A stretch of DNA of 64,000 bases from Anaerolineae bacterium (GCA_022843385.1 JALHNT010000011.1:44032-108031), one strand, 5' to 3'. Counted from the stretch's first letter, positions 1-8,427 are shown. The notes: generated by a model not told the origin, from the sequence alone. A program made the numbers and translations.

Positions 1-2
1 GT

Positions 3-779
3 GCGCAGCACCGCGAGGTTCGGCTGCTGGTCTATGAAGGCCGCCAACGCGGACAGGATACGATGCGTGGGCTTATGCTATCGGCTGCTGCCAGCGGATT
101 GGTCTTGACCCATGAATACAACGACAACCTCAATGATACCGCAGCGCTGGCACGGGAGATGAAACGAGCGCAGGTGAATGTCATCTTCGTCAGTGCTTTT
201 GAACTGGACGCAGTGGCTTTGTGGTTTGCAGTCCGTCAGGCGGATTTGCCGCTGAAAGCCTGGGTACAGATTGGCAGCGAGAGTTATCTGCGCAACCTGT
301 GCGAAGAAGGATATAGTGGACAGGCAGTCCTGACCGTCAACCGCACTGGAACAATCCGTACCGCTTTTCGCACGGATACACTGGGTGAGTTGTATGATAT
401 CTATCAGGCGGCTTATCTGCGTGCGCACAATACCCGCCCTAGCCTGATCGCTGACCTGAGTGCATCAGGTGTGTATATGCTGCTCTATGGGGCACTGCCA
501 CAGATCGAAGGTGAATACACATCTGAAACAGTGCAGGCGGGATTGACTGGTCTGCGGAACGACACCCAATCAGGATTATTTGCCGATACGCTGGATTTCA
601 GCAGCGGGGCTGGTACAAATGCTGGCGCATCGGTAATCATCAGTCAACAGCAAGGTGGCGAGACATGCAGTTTGTCGCCGACGGGGGCAGCCACCTGTCT
701 GACACGTTTGTCATTTCCGACCTGGCGTGAACGCGCGCTTCAGGAAGCCGAAGGGTTAGCGTGTGATGTGGATTACTAG
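3..779 (+). CDS. Type 1 periplasmic binding protein (branched-chain amino acid receptor-like), 5' truncated
   Basis: The reading frame is open from base 3, at the window edge, to the stop at 779, so this is the C-terminal part of a larger protein. An ATG at 63 lies inside the fold and is probably not the start. The visible part alternates strands and helices in the style of the Peripla_BP_6 / LivJ family: a segment on moving residues in the second lobe, the stretch VIFVSAFELDAVALW, a QIGSESYL strand and a C-terminal TLDFSSGAGTNAGASVII strand. Such proteins bind small solutes for ABC uptake or act as extracellular sensors. No transporter genes follow; the next gene is a secreted SH3 protein. 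The ligand cannot be inferred. Confidence 0.7.
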   Translation, partial: AQHREVRLLVYEGRQRGQDTMRGLMLSAAASGLVLTHEYNDNLNDTAALAREMKRAQVNVIFVSAFELDAVALWFAVRQADLPLKAWVQIGSESYLRNLCEEGYSGQAVLTVNRTGTIRTAFRTDTLGELYDIYQAAYLRAHNTRPSLIADLSASGVYMLLYGALPQIEGEYTSETVQAGLTGLRNDTQSGLFADTLDFSSGAGTNAGASVIISQQQGGETCSLSPTGAATCLTRLSFPTWRERALQEAEGLACDVDY

Positions 780-798
780 ACGGAAGGAATGGTCACTC

Positions 799-1485
799 AT
801 GTTCCGATGGTCTTTATTGCTGATCCTGCTGCTGCCACTTGCCATCGCTCAGGCACAGGACGCTATGCCGATCTACGGGCTGGTGGTTGTCGATGCGGCG
901 GAGGTGAGGGTTGGCCCGGATTTCGCCTATGATGCCATTGGTCAACTGCCGCTGAACGCCTCGGTTGAGATACTGGGGAGGGCTGGTGACTGGTTCGGTA
1001 GATGGGATGGGAGGCAATGGATACAGGTCATCTATGGGGATCGGAATGGGTGGGTGTATGCCCGGTTGCTTCGTACCAGCGAATCGTTCAATTCGCTGCC
1101 AGTGCGGGGGATGATGCTACCGCGCAATCGCAATGGGCGCGTGCCAGATGGCTTTGATCTTTCCAGTTATGTCTGCGATCAATGGCAGGGAGAATTTGCC
1201 CGTGATGGCGATTTTAGCGGCGGCGCGGCGTCTTTCACCGTACGTTATCCAGCGCTCCAGGGCGCGACTCTGTACAGCGTCATCGTCATTTCGCCCACCG
1301 GCTTCCGCACAGCCTTCGACAGCGAAACCACAACTGCCACGCTCGAGTTCAATCTACTGCCGGCTGAGGGCGGCACCTATACCTGGCGCGTTGCTCCCTA
1401 TTGGACGTATAGCACCACTCGCTGGCAGTGGCAGCAGGTCTGTCCACTCCAAACGGGTGGCACATTCGAGAAACCGGCACGGTAA
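799..1485 (+). CDS. Secreted SH3b-domain protein
   Basis: A protein of about 228 residues with an N-terminal signal peptide (MFRWSLLLILLLPLAIAQAQD) and a bacterial SH3 domain at roughly residues 25-95, where VRVGPDFAYDAIGQL and GWVYARLL are typical SH3b strands. The C-terminal half (about 115-228) looks like a beta sandwich and contains two Cys residues that could pair outside the cell. The ATG at 799 is preferred because it begins the signal peptide and follows a GGAAGG-like sequence. An in-frame ATG at 763 would overlap the previous gene by 17 bases. SH3b domains usually bind cell-wall or surface ligands, but the target is unknown here. Confidence 0.75.
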   Translation: MFRWSLLLILLLPLAIAQAQDAMPIYGLVVVDAAEVRVGPDFAYDAIGQLPLNASVEILGRAGDWFGRWDGRQWIQVIYGDRNGWVYARLLRTSESFNSLPVRGMMLPRNRNGRVPDGFDLSSYVCDQWQGEFARDGDFSGGAASFTVRYPALQGATLYSVIVISPTGFRTAFDSETTTATLEFNLLPAEGGTYTWRVAPYWTYSTTRWQWQQVCPLQTGGTFEKPAR

Positions 1486-1488
1486 AGT

Positions 1489-1520
1489 GAACAGGCGCAG
1501 AGGAGTGTCCGCGCCTGTTC
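1489..1520. terminator. Hairpin between convergent genes
   Basis: A perfect 10-bp inverted repeat (GAACAGGCGC / GCGCCTGTTC) with a 12-base loop begins 3 bases after the stop of the upstream plus-strand gene. No T-run follows on the plus strand, so it may act as an mRNA 3' end stabiliser or as a bidirectional terminator facing the minus-strand gene that ends at 1555. Confidence 0.55.
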
Positions 1521-1554
1521 GGGTCAGAGGGCTTGTGAGGGGATCAGTCGAGGA

Positions 1555-1989
1555 TCAGCAGTTCTGGTCGCCGCGAGACCAGGCGAAGGCATACGACTTG
1601 CCCTCGGCATCTGCAGGTGCTTGCAGATAGAATTCGCCATTGGTCAGGCGCAGCAGGTTGTAACCATTTTCGCTGACGATGACGGTGTTCTCTTCAGGTG
1701 TAGCGCTGATTTCGTCGATTTCCTCAGCCGTGGCGGAAAGCGCCAGTTCGCCCTGGTTGTCACTGTTGATGCGCAGCACTTCGATGCCGGTGAAGGCCCC
1801 GCCTTCAACATCTTCAAACACGCAGTAGATTACGGCTGGCGCACCTACTTCCCAGTGATTCACTCGACCATCGGTGATGCCGCTGATGTCCTGTGTGCCA
1901 TCAAATACCTCGTCGTCAGCCGCCACCATCGCCACTGCGCTGAGGGTGAGCATCAACCCCACGACCAGACCCAATTTCAATGCTTTCAC
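1555..1989 (-). CDS. Small secreted protein of unknown function (paralog of the 53.2 kb protein)
   Basis: 144 residues with a clear signal peptide ending near VAMVAAD. The mature part has the pattern DGRVNHWEVGAPAVIYC, then GIEVLRI, then NLLRLTNGEF and a final Trp-x-x-x-x-x-Cys. The same pattern occurs in the C-terminal half of the protein at 53212-54021 (DERINH, APVAIYC, GIQVWKI, LYRLTTGEF, WDQC), so the two share a domain. The two conserved Cys residues suggest a disulfide outside the cell. A GGAGACAT sequence precedes the ATG. No known family is recognised. Confidence 0.75.
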   Translation of the reverse strand: MKALKLGLVVGLMLTLSAVAMVAADDEVFDGTQDISGITDGRVNHWEVGAPAVIYCVFEDVEGGAFTGIEVLRINSDNQGELALSATAEEIDEISATPEENTVIVSENGYNLLRLTNGEFYLQAPADAEGKSYAFAWSRGDQNC

Positions 1990-2147
1990 GATATGTCTCC
2001 TTGCTACAGGTGAGCGATATTGCTCAACGTTTCCATACTTTTACGGTAACAAACAGGTATGCAGAACTGGTGTAGATGGCTTGCAAAAGTGATGTAACTT
2101 CGATGGATTGCTTTATGAATCCACTGCCCGTGCGGGAGCGTTTGGGT

Positions 2148-2153
2148 TATACT
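2148..2153 (+). promoter_or_regulatory. -10 box (TATACT) of a probable leaderless transcript
   Basis: TATACT ends 7 bases before the ATG at 2161, which is where transcription itself would be expected to start. No Shine-Dalgarno sequence lies between, so the downstream acetyltransferase mRNA is probably leaderless. No convincing -35 box is seen. Confidence 0.45.
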
Positions 2154-2160
2154 ACGGTCT

Positions 2161-2670
2161 ATGATGACTCCCATTGCTCTGCATCCGCCCACGACAACGC
2201 TGCCGATTCGTCCGGTCGCGATCAGCGATACTGATCTGCTGCGTGCCTGCTGCTGGCCGAACCGTTCATTTATGACGGTCTATAATCAAATTGCGCGTGT
2301 CATTCGCAATGAACAGGAAGGACGTGGCTTCGGTCTCGTGCTGACCAGTCTGCAAGGCATCCCCATCGCCTACGGTCAGTTCACCCTGTGGCCGACCTGT
2401 GGTGAGATCAGTGATCTGGTGGTGGCTGAGCCATATCGAGGGCAAGGATTGGGAACCCAGATGATCCAGACCTTGATGACCCGTGCGCTGCGGCTGGGGG
2501 TACGCGAAGTTGAGATTGGTGCTGCCGTCAGCAATGCACGTGCAGCGGCTCTGTATCGCCGCTTGGGATTCCAGGATAGCCATCATCTTACGATGCATCT
2601 GGAGCATGGGACCGAGAAAGTCTTGTTTCTGCGCCTAAGCCTGGATGGCTCGCCTGAGGCAGTGGAGTGA
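2161..2670 (+). CDS. GNAT family N-acetyltransferase
   Basis: 169 residues. The acetyl-CoA binding core is visible: the strand GEISDLVVAEPYRGQGLGTQM contains the V-x-x-x-x-R-G-x-G-x-G/A motif of the GNAT fold. It is followed by ALRLGVREVEIGAAVSN and ARAAALYRRLGF, the usual C-terminal signature. The acceptor substrate is not predictable. A second ATG at 2164 could also be the start. The stop is 4 bases before the start of the dehydrogenase gene that follows, and the two are probably co-transcribed. Confidence 0.85.
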   Translation: MMTPIALHPPTTTLPIRPVAISDTDLLRACCWPNRSFMTVYNQIARVIRNEQEGRGFGLVLTSLQGIPIAYGQFTLWPTCGEISDLVVAEPYRGQGLGTQMIQTLMTRALRLGVREVEIGAAVSNARAAALYRRLGFQDSHHLTMHLEHGTEKVLFLRLSLDGSPEAVE

Positions 2671-2674
2671 ATGG

Positions 2675-3463
2675 ATGGTTGACCCCATTGACCAACAGCC
2701 TTATCTCGTCACTGGTGCGGCCAGCGGCATGGGTCTGGCGACAGCCCGACTGCTGCGGCAGCGGGGGGCGCGGTTGGCCTTGTGGGATCGGCAGGCCGAG
2801 GCGCTGGAGCAAGTGTCAGCTGAACTCAGCGCGTTTTCATCAGTGGTTGATGTCAGCGATGGTAACCAGACCAGGGACGCCATGCAGCAGACGGCGGCAC
2901 ATCTGGGTGGGTTGAGGGGAGTGGTTCATGCGGCTGGCATCCTGCACGCCGGGTTGTTTGAGCAGGTTGATCTGGCGACGCAGCGGCGCACCGTTGAGGT
3001 TAATCTATTTGGCACAATGGCAGTGGCTCATGCCGCTCTGCCGCACCTTCGAAACAGCGGCGGCTCGCTGGTGATGATCTCATCAGTGGCTGGGTTTTCC
3101 GGTGCCCCGGAATACGCCGGTTACAGCGCCAGCAAAGCCGGGATGCTGGCATTTGCCCAGGCGTTACGGGTTGAAACCGCACGCGCCGGGGTACACATTG
3201 GCTTGGTCAGCCCGCTCTTCGTCCAGACGCCGATGCTGACCGGTTATAATGGCGCAACCCATCTGATCCGCAGCGGTTCGTTGTTCTTTGAAACACGCCG
3301 ACCAGAGGACATTGCCCCCTACATTGTGCGTGGCATCGAACGACGGCAGTTCATGATTTTCCCTGGCTGGCGTCCGCACTTGCTGTATCTCCTTAGCCGT
3401 TATCTCGATGTTCTGCTTGATCCCATCACCCGCCTGACCTATCGACAGGGTGGTGGTCAATGA
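2675..3463 (+). CDS. Short-chain dehydrogenase/reductase (SDR)
   Basis: About 262 residues. The classical SDR motifs are present in order: TGAASGMG for the NAD(P)-binding turn, an acidic residue region near WDRQ after beta-2, HAAGI in place of NNAG, a Ser in VMISSVAG, and the catalytic Y-x-x-x-K in YSASK. The C-terminal tail (GIERRQFMIFPGWRPHLLYLLSR) resembles SDRs acting on lipophilic substrates. The ATG at 2675 is chosen because GTGGAG lies 7 bases upstream; an earlier ATG at 2645 would overlap the acetyltransferase gene. The substrate is unknown. Confidence 0.88.
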   Translation: MVDPIDQQPYLVTGAASGMGLATARLLRQRGARLALWDRQAEALEQVSAELSAFSSVVDVSDGNQTRDAMQQTAAHLGGLRGVVHAAGILHAGLFEQVDLATQRRTVEVNLFGTMAVAHAALPHLRNSGGSLVMISSVAGFSGAPEYAGYSASKAGMLAFAQALRVETARAGVHIGLVSPLFVQTPMLTGYNGATHLIRSGSLFFETRRPEDIAPYIVRGIERRQFMIFPGWRPHLLYLLSRYLDVLLDPITRLTYRQGGGQ

Positions 3464-3538
3464 ACGTTAGGGTGCGGCAAGGCATCCTGCGCTTGAATGT
3501 GCCTAGTTGTCATCATCATTTAGGTAGAGAGAAGTTTC

Positions 3539-4108
3539 ATGTCTCGCAGTGAAACCACGCAAATTCTGCTTCCGGCTCAACCCTCCTCCAAGATAGAGGG
3601 TGTATACATTACCACCATCCGCGCCTTTGAAGACGAGCGCGGACGCTTCATGGAAACGTTTCGCCGCGAATGGTTCCCCTGGATCAATTGGGATCGCATA
3701 CAGTGCAACCGTTCTGATAGCAAAGCTGGAGTGCTGCGCGGTCTGCATTATCATCGTCATCAGATCGACTACTGGTATGTGCCGCATGGCACTGTCCGCG
3801 TGGGGATGGTCGATCTGCGTCCGACCTCCAGCACCTTCATGACGACGCTGACGATGGAGATCGGCGAGAAGTTTAACTTTGGCGTATTCGTCCCGATTGG
3901 TGTGGCACACGGCTTTTACGCCCTGACGGATGCCACGCTGATGTACATGGTCAATAACTATTATGACGGCGGTAATGATGAACTAGGTGTGGCCTGGAAC
4001 GACCCGGATATCAATCTCGACTGGGGGGTGAACGGGATACCTTTGCTCTCGCCACGCGACGAGCGCAACCGTTTCTGGCGTGATATTCCCGCGAATGAAC
4101 GCCCGTAA
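3539..4108 (+). CDS. dTDP-4-dehydrorhamnose 3,5-epimerase-like cupin
   Basis: 189 residues of the RmlC family, which epimerises C3 and C5 of dTDP-4-keto-6-deoxyglucose on the way to dTDP-L-rhamnose. The family motif LRGLHYH carries the catalytic His, and VPIGVAHGFYAL is the conserved second strand signature. FEDERGRFMETFRREWF near residues 30-45 matches the substrate-binding N-terminal part. A purine-rich AGGTAGAGAG sequence precedes the ATG. The other rml genes are not in the window, so it may serve a related deoxysugar-nucleotide pathway. Confidence 0.82.
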   Translation: MSRSETTQILLPAQPSSKIEGVYITTIRAFEDERGRFMETFRREWFPWINWDRIQCNRSDSKAGVLRGLHYHRHQIDYWYVPHGTVRVGMVDLRPTSSTFMTTLTMEIGEKFNFGVFVPIGVAHGFYALTDATLMYMVNNYYDGGNDELGVAWNDPDINLDWGVNGIPLLSPRDERNRFWRDIPANERP

Positions 4109-4155
4109 CCGATAGCCCCGTGAGTCCCAGCCAACCAGCCTGCCTCATGTGCTGT

Positions 4156-4190
4156 ACCCCACACTGTCCACTGAGATGAACAGGTGGGGT
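4156..4190. terminator. Hairpin between convergent genes
   Basis: ACCCCAC and GTGGGGT form a perfect 7-bp stem, extended by CTGT/ACAG after one bulged base. It lies between the convergent epimerase and membrane-protein genes. Little T-richness follows, so termination strength is uncertain. Confidence 0.5.
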
Positions 4191-4218
4191 GAATTTAGCT
4201 TCACTGAACTGCCAGTGA

Positions 4219-4593
4219 TCAACGGGATTGGGTAGGCCGCTCACTGCGCCGCATGAGAATCGCCACGCCACCCAGAATCAGGAAGAACGGCCAGATGACA
4301 CTCCAGGGGAGATCGGGCAGGAAATCCAACTGAATGTTGAACAGGAATAACGCGCCGACCAATGTCAGAACGATGCCCAAAATGGCTTTGCCGCTGTCGA
4401 ATCGATCTGCTTGATCGCCCCTATTGAAGGCTTCATACAGCGTAAACAACCCCGGGATCAGAATGAAAACGGCCCACCAGTTAAAGCTGTCGGGCAGCAC
4501 CCCCGTCTGCTGCAAGAGAAAGAAAATTCCTAGCACAATCAGAATGATTGCACCACCCAGGCGTGATGAGGGGGTTGACCGATGTTCCATCAT
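4219..4593 (-). CDS. Small membrane protein, LiaI/DUF5668-like
   Basis: 124 residues with four hydrophobic segments in two hairpins: GGAIILIVLGIFFLLQQ, a second around WWAVFILIPGLFTLY, then KAILGIVLTLVGALFLF and a last one around VIWPFFLILGGVAIL. This layout is typical of the LiaI-LiaF-like transmembrane domain found near envelope-stress regulators. AAAGGAG lies just upstream; its spacing favours the second ATG (4590). No sensor kinase is adjacent, so its role is unassigned. Confidence 0.7.
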   Translation of the reverse strand: MMEHRSTPSSRLGGAIILIVLGIFFLLQQTGVLPDSFNWWAVFILIPGLFTLYEAFNRGDQADRFDSGKAILGIVLTLVGALFLFNIQLDFLPDLPWSVIWPFFLILGGVAILMRRSERPTQSR

Positions 4594-4623
4594 GAACTCC
4601 TTTGCAAAACTCTTTTTCCAGCT

Positions 4624-5415
4624 TCAGCACGGCATCAACTGCCGTGCCTTGTAACCTTGCCCCTGCTGCTCAATTTGACAGAGCGGCGTCAGCGGGAAGT
4701 GATAGACAAACAGGCTGCACTCGCTGATAGCCGCTTCGGCCAGCAGCCATTCACGGGTGATCAGCGCTTCAGTTGGATCGACGTCGCTCACGATATGCCA
4801 TTCGGGGTGTTCTATATGAATGGGGTGTGCCAGGACATCAGCGGTATAGATGAGGCGTTGGCCGGCTGATATGATCTCACCAATCATCTGCCCAGGAGTG
4901 TGTCCAGGCGCAGGGAGCAACTGGATGCCCGGCGCGGTATCCAGCGGTGGATCAATAAGCAGCAGGTGGTCGCCCAGCGCTTTCAGCATGGCGCTCGTCT
5001 TTGTCTGTTCGTGACCGATCTCGCGCCAGTCATCGTGGGATAGCAGATAGTGGGCATTAGGAAAGGTCGGGTGCCCCGTTTGCCGCAGCGCGCCGCCGAT
5101 ATGGTCCAGGTGAGCATGAGACAGCACAACAATCGAAATCTGCTCCACGCTGATGCCGACCTGATCCAGCGCATCAGCCAGATTATCGCCGCGCGTGCCG
5201 GTATCGAATAACACAAGCTGATCCTGTGCCTGAACCAGCAGGCAGTTGAAGGGGGTCACCAGGAAATCCAGCGGGAGATTGTGTTTAACCAGCGCCTGTT
5301 CGAGTGCTGCCTCTGGCGCATTGGCGAAAAATGCCTTTGCCCGGAAACGGCCTTGCCCAGCCCGTATCGACCAGCAGTTTAGATCCCCCAGCATGAACTG
5401 AAAACCTGATAGCAT
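4624..5415 (-). CDS. Metallo-beta-lactamase-fold hydrolase (lactonase-like)
   Basis: 264 residues. The zinc-binding motif H-x-H-x-D-H appears as LSHAHLDHIGG, with the later ligand His in PAPGHTPGQ, Asp in YTADVLAHP and the terminal His region VYHFP. The order and the QDQLVLFDTGTRGDN strand match the AHL-lactonase/AttM-like branch. The ATG at 5415 is chosen because GAGAGGAG precedes it and the start lies 15 bases past the stop of the upstream acyltransferase gene, suggesting one transcript. A 60-residue N-terminal extension would overlap that gene and is unlikely. The natural substrate is not determined. Confidence 0.85.
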   Translation of the reverse strand: MLSGFQFMLGDLNCWSIRAGQGRFRAKAFFANAPEAALEQALVKHNLPLDFLVTPFNCLLVQAQDQLVLFDTGTRGDNLADALDQVGISVEQISIVVLSHAHLDHIGGALRQTGHPTFPNAHYLLSHDDWREIGHEQTKTSAMLKALGDHLLLIDPPLDTAPGIQLLPAPGHTPGQMIGEIISAGQRLIYTADVLAHPIHIEHPEWHIVSDVDPTEALITREWLLAEAAISECSLFVYHFPLTPLCQIEQQGQGYKARQLMPC

Positions 5416-5429
5416 CGTGCATGCTCCTC

Positions 5430-6623
5430 TCAGGCTAGTTTCGCTCGCTGCGATAATGGGGCTGCCCGAACTTTGGGTTTCATGCCGAAACAGAAGCGTG
5501 TGACATTCGTAGCCTTGACCCCCTCGCACAGTGCAGTCGTTCCCAACAGGGCAATCAATCCGACCACCATAAACTTGACCGGCCAACTCCATTCCAGCGG
5601 CAGAATATAGAAGGCTGCCATCAGTATGACTGTCTGATGCAGGATGTAATAGGGATAGGCGATCTCAGAACTGTAACGCAAAAAGGCTGATGGCCGGTTC
5701 ATGAAGCGCCGACCCACCCCTAGCAGTCCCAGCAACCAGCACCAGGTACACAGCACCCCCAGCCCCTGAAAGATGGACTCTGTGCGCAGTCGTCCACCCA
5801 GGTCAGGATAGCGCAGCGTCCAATCGAAATAGACGGCGAGGGCGGTCAGCCCGCCTGCAACCACCAGCGCCACCATCCATACCCGGTCAATGGCTTTGAG
5901 GCAGAACTGACTGGAGATAATCAGGAAGCCATAGATGAAGAACTGGAGATAGTAGACAAAGTTGGCCCAGTCATTAAAGATGATGCGGGTCGTGGGGAAA
6001 CGAGGGCGTAGCCACAGATCGGCCGCGGCGATGGTGATGAAGGGGATCAGCACGATGGTTAGTGGGCTGCTCAGCAGATGGGTAAACCAGTTCCGTACCC
6101 ATTCGCCGCGGCTGCTCTTGAGGAAGCTGAACACCGGTACAGTGAGGATGACGAATACGAAGAGGAAGGCAAGAAACCACAGATGATTGTAGGTGAAATT
6201 GCCGCGTGGGTAAAAACCAGTTGTCCAGAAGGTGACGTAGAACGCCAAGAAGCTGCCGTCAAAGTCACCATTAAAGACCCGTTCAATGTAGACCTGAGGT
6301 GGAATGACGACTGCAATCCCAACCAGCAGCGGCAGCAGGATGCGTTTAATCCGTTCACCCATATAAGCAGCCGAACTGCGCCTGCCAAAAGCGAACCAGG
6401 TGCTGGCACCGGCGAGAAACATGAACAGCGGCATATGCCAGAAGTAGATCGGTGTGTTAATGAAAATGCCCACTGCACGCTCGACCTCGCTGTTCTTGAT
6501 GTGAAAGTCGAAGGTGTTGAATAGCATGGCGGTGTGGAAGGGGATGAGGAAAAGGACAGACAGAACGCGCAGCGCGTCAATGTAATGCTGACGTTCACCC
6601 GGAGGGGATATGAGGTTGGACAT
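5430..6623 (-). CDS. Acyltransferase family 3 membrane protein (OpgC/OafA-like)
   Basis: 397 residues with about ten transmembrane helices. The N-terminal RQHYIDALRVLSVLFLIPFH carries the R-x-x-x-x-D-x-L-R signature and the conserved His of acyltransferase 3 enzymes, followed by YFWHMPLFMFLAG. The sequence resembles the glucan succinyl/acyl transferase OpgC (MdoC) and its relatives, which transfer acyl groups across the membrane to glycans. The gene is immediately upstream of the lactonase-like hydrolase on the same strand. The acceptor is unknown. Confidence 0.82.
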   Translation of the reverse strand: MSNLISPPGERQHYIDALRVLSVLFLIPFHTAMLFNTFDFHIKNSEVERAVGIFINTPIYFWHMPLFMFLAGASTWFAFGRRSSAAYMGERIKRILLPLLVGIAVVIPPQVYIERVFNGDFDGSFLAFYVTFWTTGFYPRGNFTYNHLWFLAFLFVFVILTVPVFSFLKSSRGEWVRNWFTHLLSSPLTIVLIPFITIAAADLWLRPRFPTTRIIFNDWANFVYYLQFFIYGFLIISSQFCLKAIDRVWMVALVVAGGLTALAVYFDWTLRYPDLGGRLRTESIFQGLGVLCTWCWLLGLLGVGRRFMNRPSAFLRYSSEIAYPYYILHQTVILMAAFYILPLEWSWPVKFMVVGLIALLGTTALCEGVKATNVTRFCFGMKPKVRAAPLSQRAKLA

Positions 6624-6831
6624 TCAGAATCTCTTTTCTCAATAATGAGCAGGCAATTCTGTGCTGTCCACAATCAGGCAGACCACAATAATCCCTGCCC
6701 TTTATGACTATTCTACTCCTGATTGTGAAATTTGGTACAAGTCCATTTCGATCACAGTGGATAGGGTGATTGATCAGTTAAGCGACGTAATCAAACTTCG
6801 TAAATTATCTTCTATTTCGAAAAATTACATC

Positions 6832-6857
6832 TTGATTCAGAAAAACTGGCGTATAAT
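6832..6857 (+). promoter_or_regulatory. Probable promoter in an AT-rich spacer
   Basis: The 6624-6939 spacer is markedly AT-rich and holds no convincing gene. It contains TTGATT (6832-6837) and a perfect TATAAT (6852-6857) separated by 14 bases, shorter than the usual 16-18. A start near 6864 would give a leader of about 75 bases for the secreted protein downstream. Confidence 0.5.
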
Positions 6858-6900
6858 CAAGTTAAGAGTTGAATTATGAATCGGTGATTGAGCTGTTCGA

Positions 6901-6931
6901 AAGGAGGATGCGCTGCCCCTGTTTTCAGCGC
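6901..6931 (+). promoter_or_regulatory. Distant Shine-Dalgarno with an intervening hairpin
   Basis: AAGGAGG at 6901-6907 lies 32 bases from the ATG at 6940, too far for normal initiation. Between them GCGCTG (6910-6915) and CAGCGC (6926-6931) form a 6-bp stem with a 10-base loop. If folded, the effective spacing falls to about 10 bases. An alternative is a CTG start at 6913, in frame and 5 bases from the Shine-Dalgarno. Confidence 0.5.
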
Positions 6932-6939
6932 AACAAATT

Positions 6940-8358
6940 ATGAAACGATTGAATATCGTGCTGTGGGCATGTGTTCTGTGTATCATGCCTGTGGTCACTG
7001 TGCTGGCAGATATGGACTGTCCAACAGTGGTGCGTGAAGCCATCCAGATGACTGGTGAGGTATGCAGCGCCACTAGCCGTAACGAAGCCTGCTATGGCTA
7101 TACCTTGGTGGATGCCGCGCCGCAGGTTGGCATTGATGATTTTAACTTTGATCAGGTCGGCGACCAGACCGATGTGTCGGCTATCCGCACTTTGCGGCTT
7201 TCCCCGCTGGAGCTAGAGACTGGCTTATGGGGGGTTACTCTGATGCGTCTACAGGCCAATTTGCCAGCTTCGGATACAACTCACGTAACTCTGGTGGCTT
7301 TTGGCGATGTGGCCTTCGACAATGCTGTGGATCGTACTGCTTCGTTGCCGGTCAGTGTGGCGGTGGATACCAATGTGAATGTGCGCCGGTTGCCGAGCGC
7401 TGAGTCAGGTGTGCTGGGTACTTTATCTCCTGGAGATGCTTTCACCGCAATTGAGCGGCTGGAAGACAGTTCATGGCTGCGCGTCGATGCGCCGGCCTTG
7501 ACCGAACCTGGATGGGTGCTGGCTTCCCTGATGAGTTCTGAGGCTGATCTTTCGACGCTTCCTGTCGCGGCGCGCAGCCAGATCGGCTACCGTCCGATGC
7601 AGTTGTTCTATTTCCAGAGTGGTAGTGAAGCCCCAGCCTGTGATGAGATGCCGGAGAGCGGCCTTCTGGTCCAGACACCTGAAGGAATGGGCGAAATCCG
7701 TCTTTGGATAAACGAAGTTAAAGTGCAGATGGGGTCGACGGTCTACTTCCAGGCGCAACCTGGTGGCAACATGACAGTGATGACACTGGAAGGGCATGCC
7801 CGTGTAGAAACACAGGGTGTGGAATACACTGCGGTGGCTGGCACTCAGTTGACTATTCCCCTGGATGCTGATCTGCGCCCCGCTGGCCCACCCACCCGAC
7901 CTGTCGCTTATGATGTGTCAATGCTGCGTGGTTTGCCGCTTGGCCTCCTGGATCGAACGATAGCCGCGGCAGCTCCCCTGACTCCCGAAGAAATCGAGAC
8001 GGCAATTGCTGTGTGGTCGAATGGCGGAAATGGCGCCGGGAATGGTGACCCTGGAATCTGCTGCCTCGATGCATCAGGTACGAGCAGTGACCCGGATTGT
8101 CCCGGCAATAGCTGCGATCCTTGCCCCGGCAATAGCTGTGACCGTGGTAACAAGGACGGCAACAACGGTCAGGGCGATGGCAGCGGCACCGGTGGTGGAA
8201 ATAGCAATGCCGGTGGCAATGGGAATGGGAATGGTAACGGCAATGGTGGCGGCAACGGCAATGGGAATGGGAATGGCAACGGCAATGGTGGCGGCAACGG
8301 CAATGGAAATGGGAACGGTGGCGGTAACGGCAATGGGAATGGCGGGGGCGGCAATTAG
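6940..8358 (+). CDS. Secreted SH3b/FecR-like protein with a Gly-Asn repeat tail
   Basis: 472 residues with a signal peptide (to about VLA, residue 23). An SH3b domain spans roughly residues 135-205 (VNVRRLPSAESGVLG, GWVLASLM). A FecR-like stretch follows near 245-310, with EVKVQMGSTVYFQA and MTLEGHARVE. After a Cys-rich linker (GICCLDASG, then two copies of CPGNSCD) the last 70 or so residues are almost only Gly and Asn in GNGNGGGN-type repeats. Six Cys in the linker suggest disulfides. The tail may form an extended surface or adhesive region; this is inference. Start-codon choice is discussed under the adjacent leader hairpin. Confidence 0.78.
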   Translation: MKRLNIVLWACVLCIMPVVTVLADMDCPTVVREAIQMTGEVCSATSRNEACYGYTLVDAAPQVGIDDFNFDQVGDQTDVSAIRTLRLSPLELETGLWGVTLMRLQANLPASDTTHVTLVAFGDVAFDNAVDRTASLPVSVAVDTNVNVRRLPSAESGVLGTLSPGDAFTAIERLEDSSWLRVDAPALTEPGWVLASLMSSEADLSTLPVAARSQIGYRPMQLFYFQSGSEAPACDEMPESGLLVQTPEGMGEIRLWINEVKVQMGSTVYFQAQPGGNMTVMTLEGHARVETQGVEYTAVAGTQLTIPLDADLRPAGPPTRPVAYDVSMLRGLPLGLLDRTIAAAAPLTPEEIETAIAVWSNGGNGAGNGDPGICCLDASGTSSDPDCPGNSCDPCPGNSCDRGNKDGNNGQGDGSGTGGGNSNAGGNGNGNGNGNGGGNGNGNGNGNGNGGGNGNGNGNGGGNGNGNGGGGN

Positions 8359-8391
8359 CGCCTGACGCATTCAAACTTGATCAAACATCAG

Positions 8392-8427
8392 GAGGGCGAG
8401 GGATCACACCCCGCCCTCATTTGTTTT
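8392..8427 (+). terminator. Rho-independent terminator of the Gly-Asn-rich protein gene
   Basis: GAGGGCG (8392-8398) pairs with CGCCCTC (8412-8418) and is followed by ATTTGTTTT. It sits 34 bases after the stop at 8358. Confidence 0.8.

Noticed and set aside
4624..5592. 322-residue start for the metallo-beta-lactamase-fold protein
   Set aside because: It would overlap the acyltransferase gene by over 160 bases; ATG 5415 has a proper ribosome-binding site.
7853..8374. His- and Arg-rich minus-strand frames opposite the Gly-Asn tail
   Set aside because: They are the mirror of the GGC/AAT codon repeats of the real gene and have no start signal.
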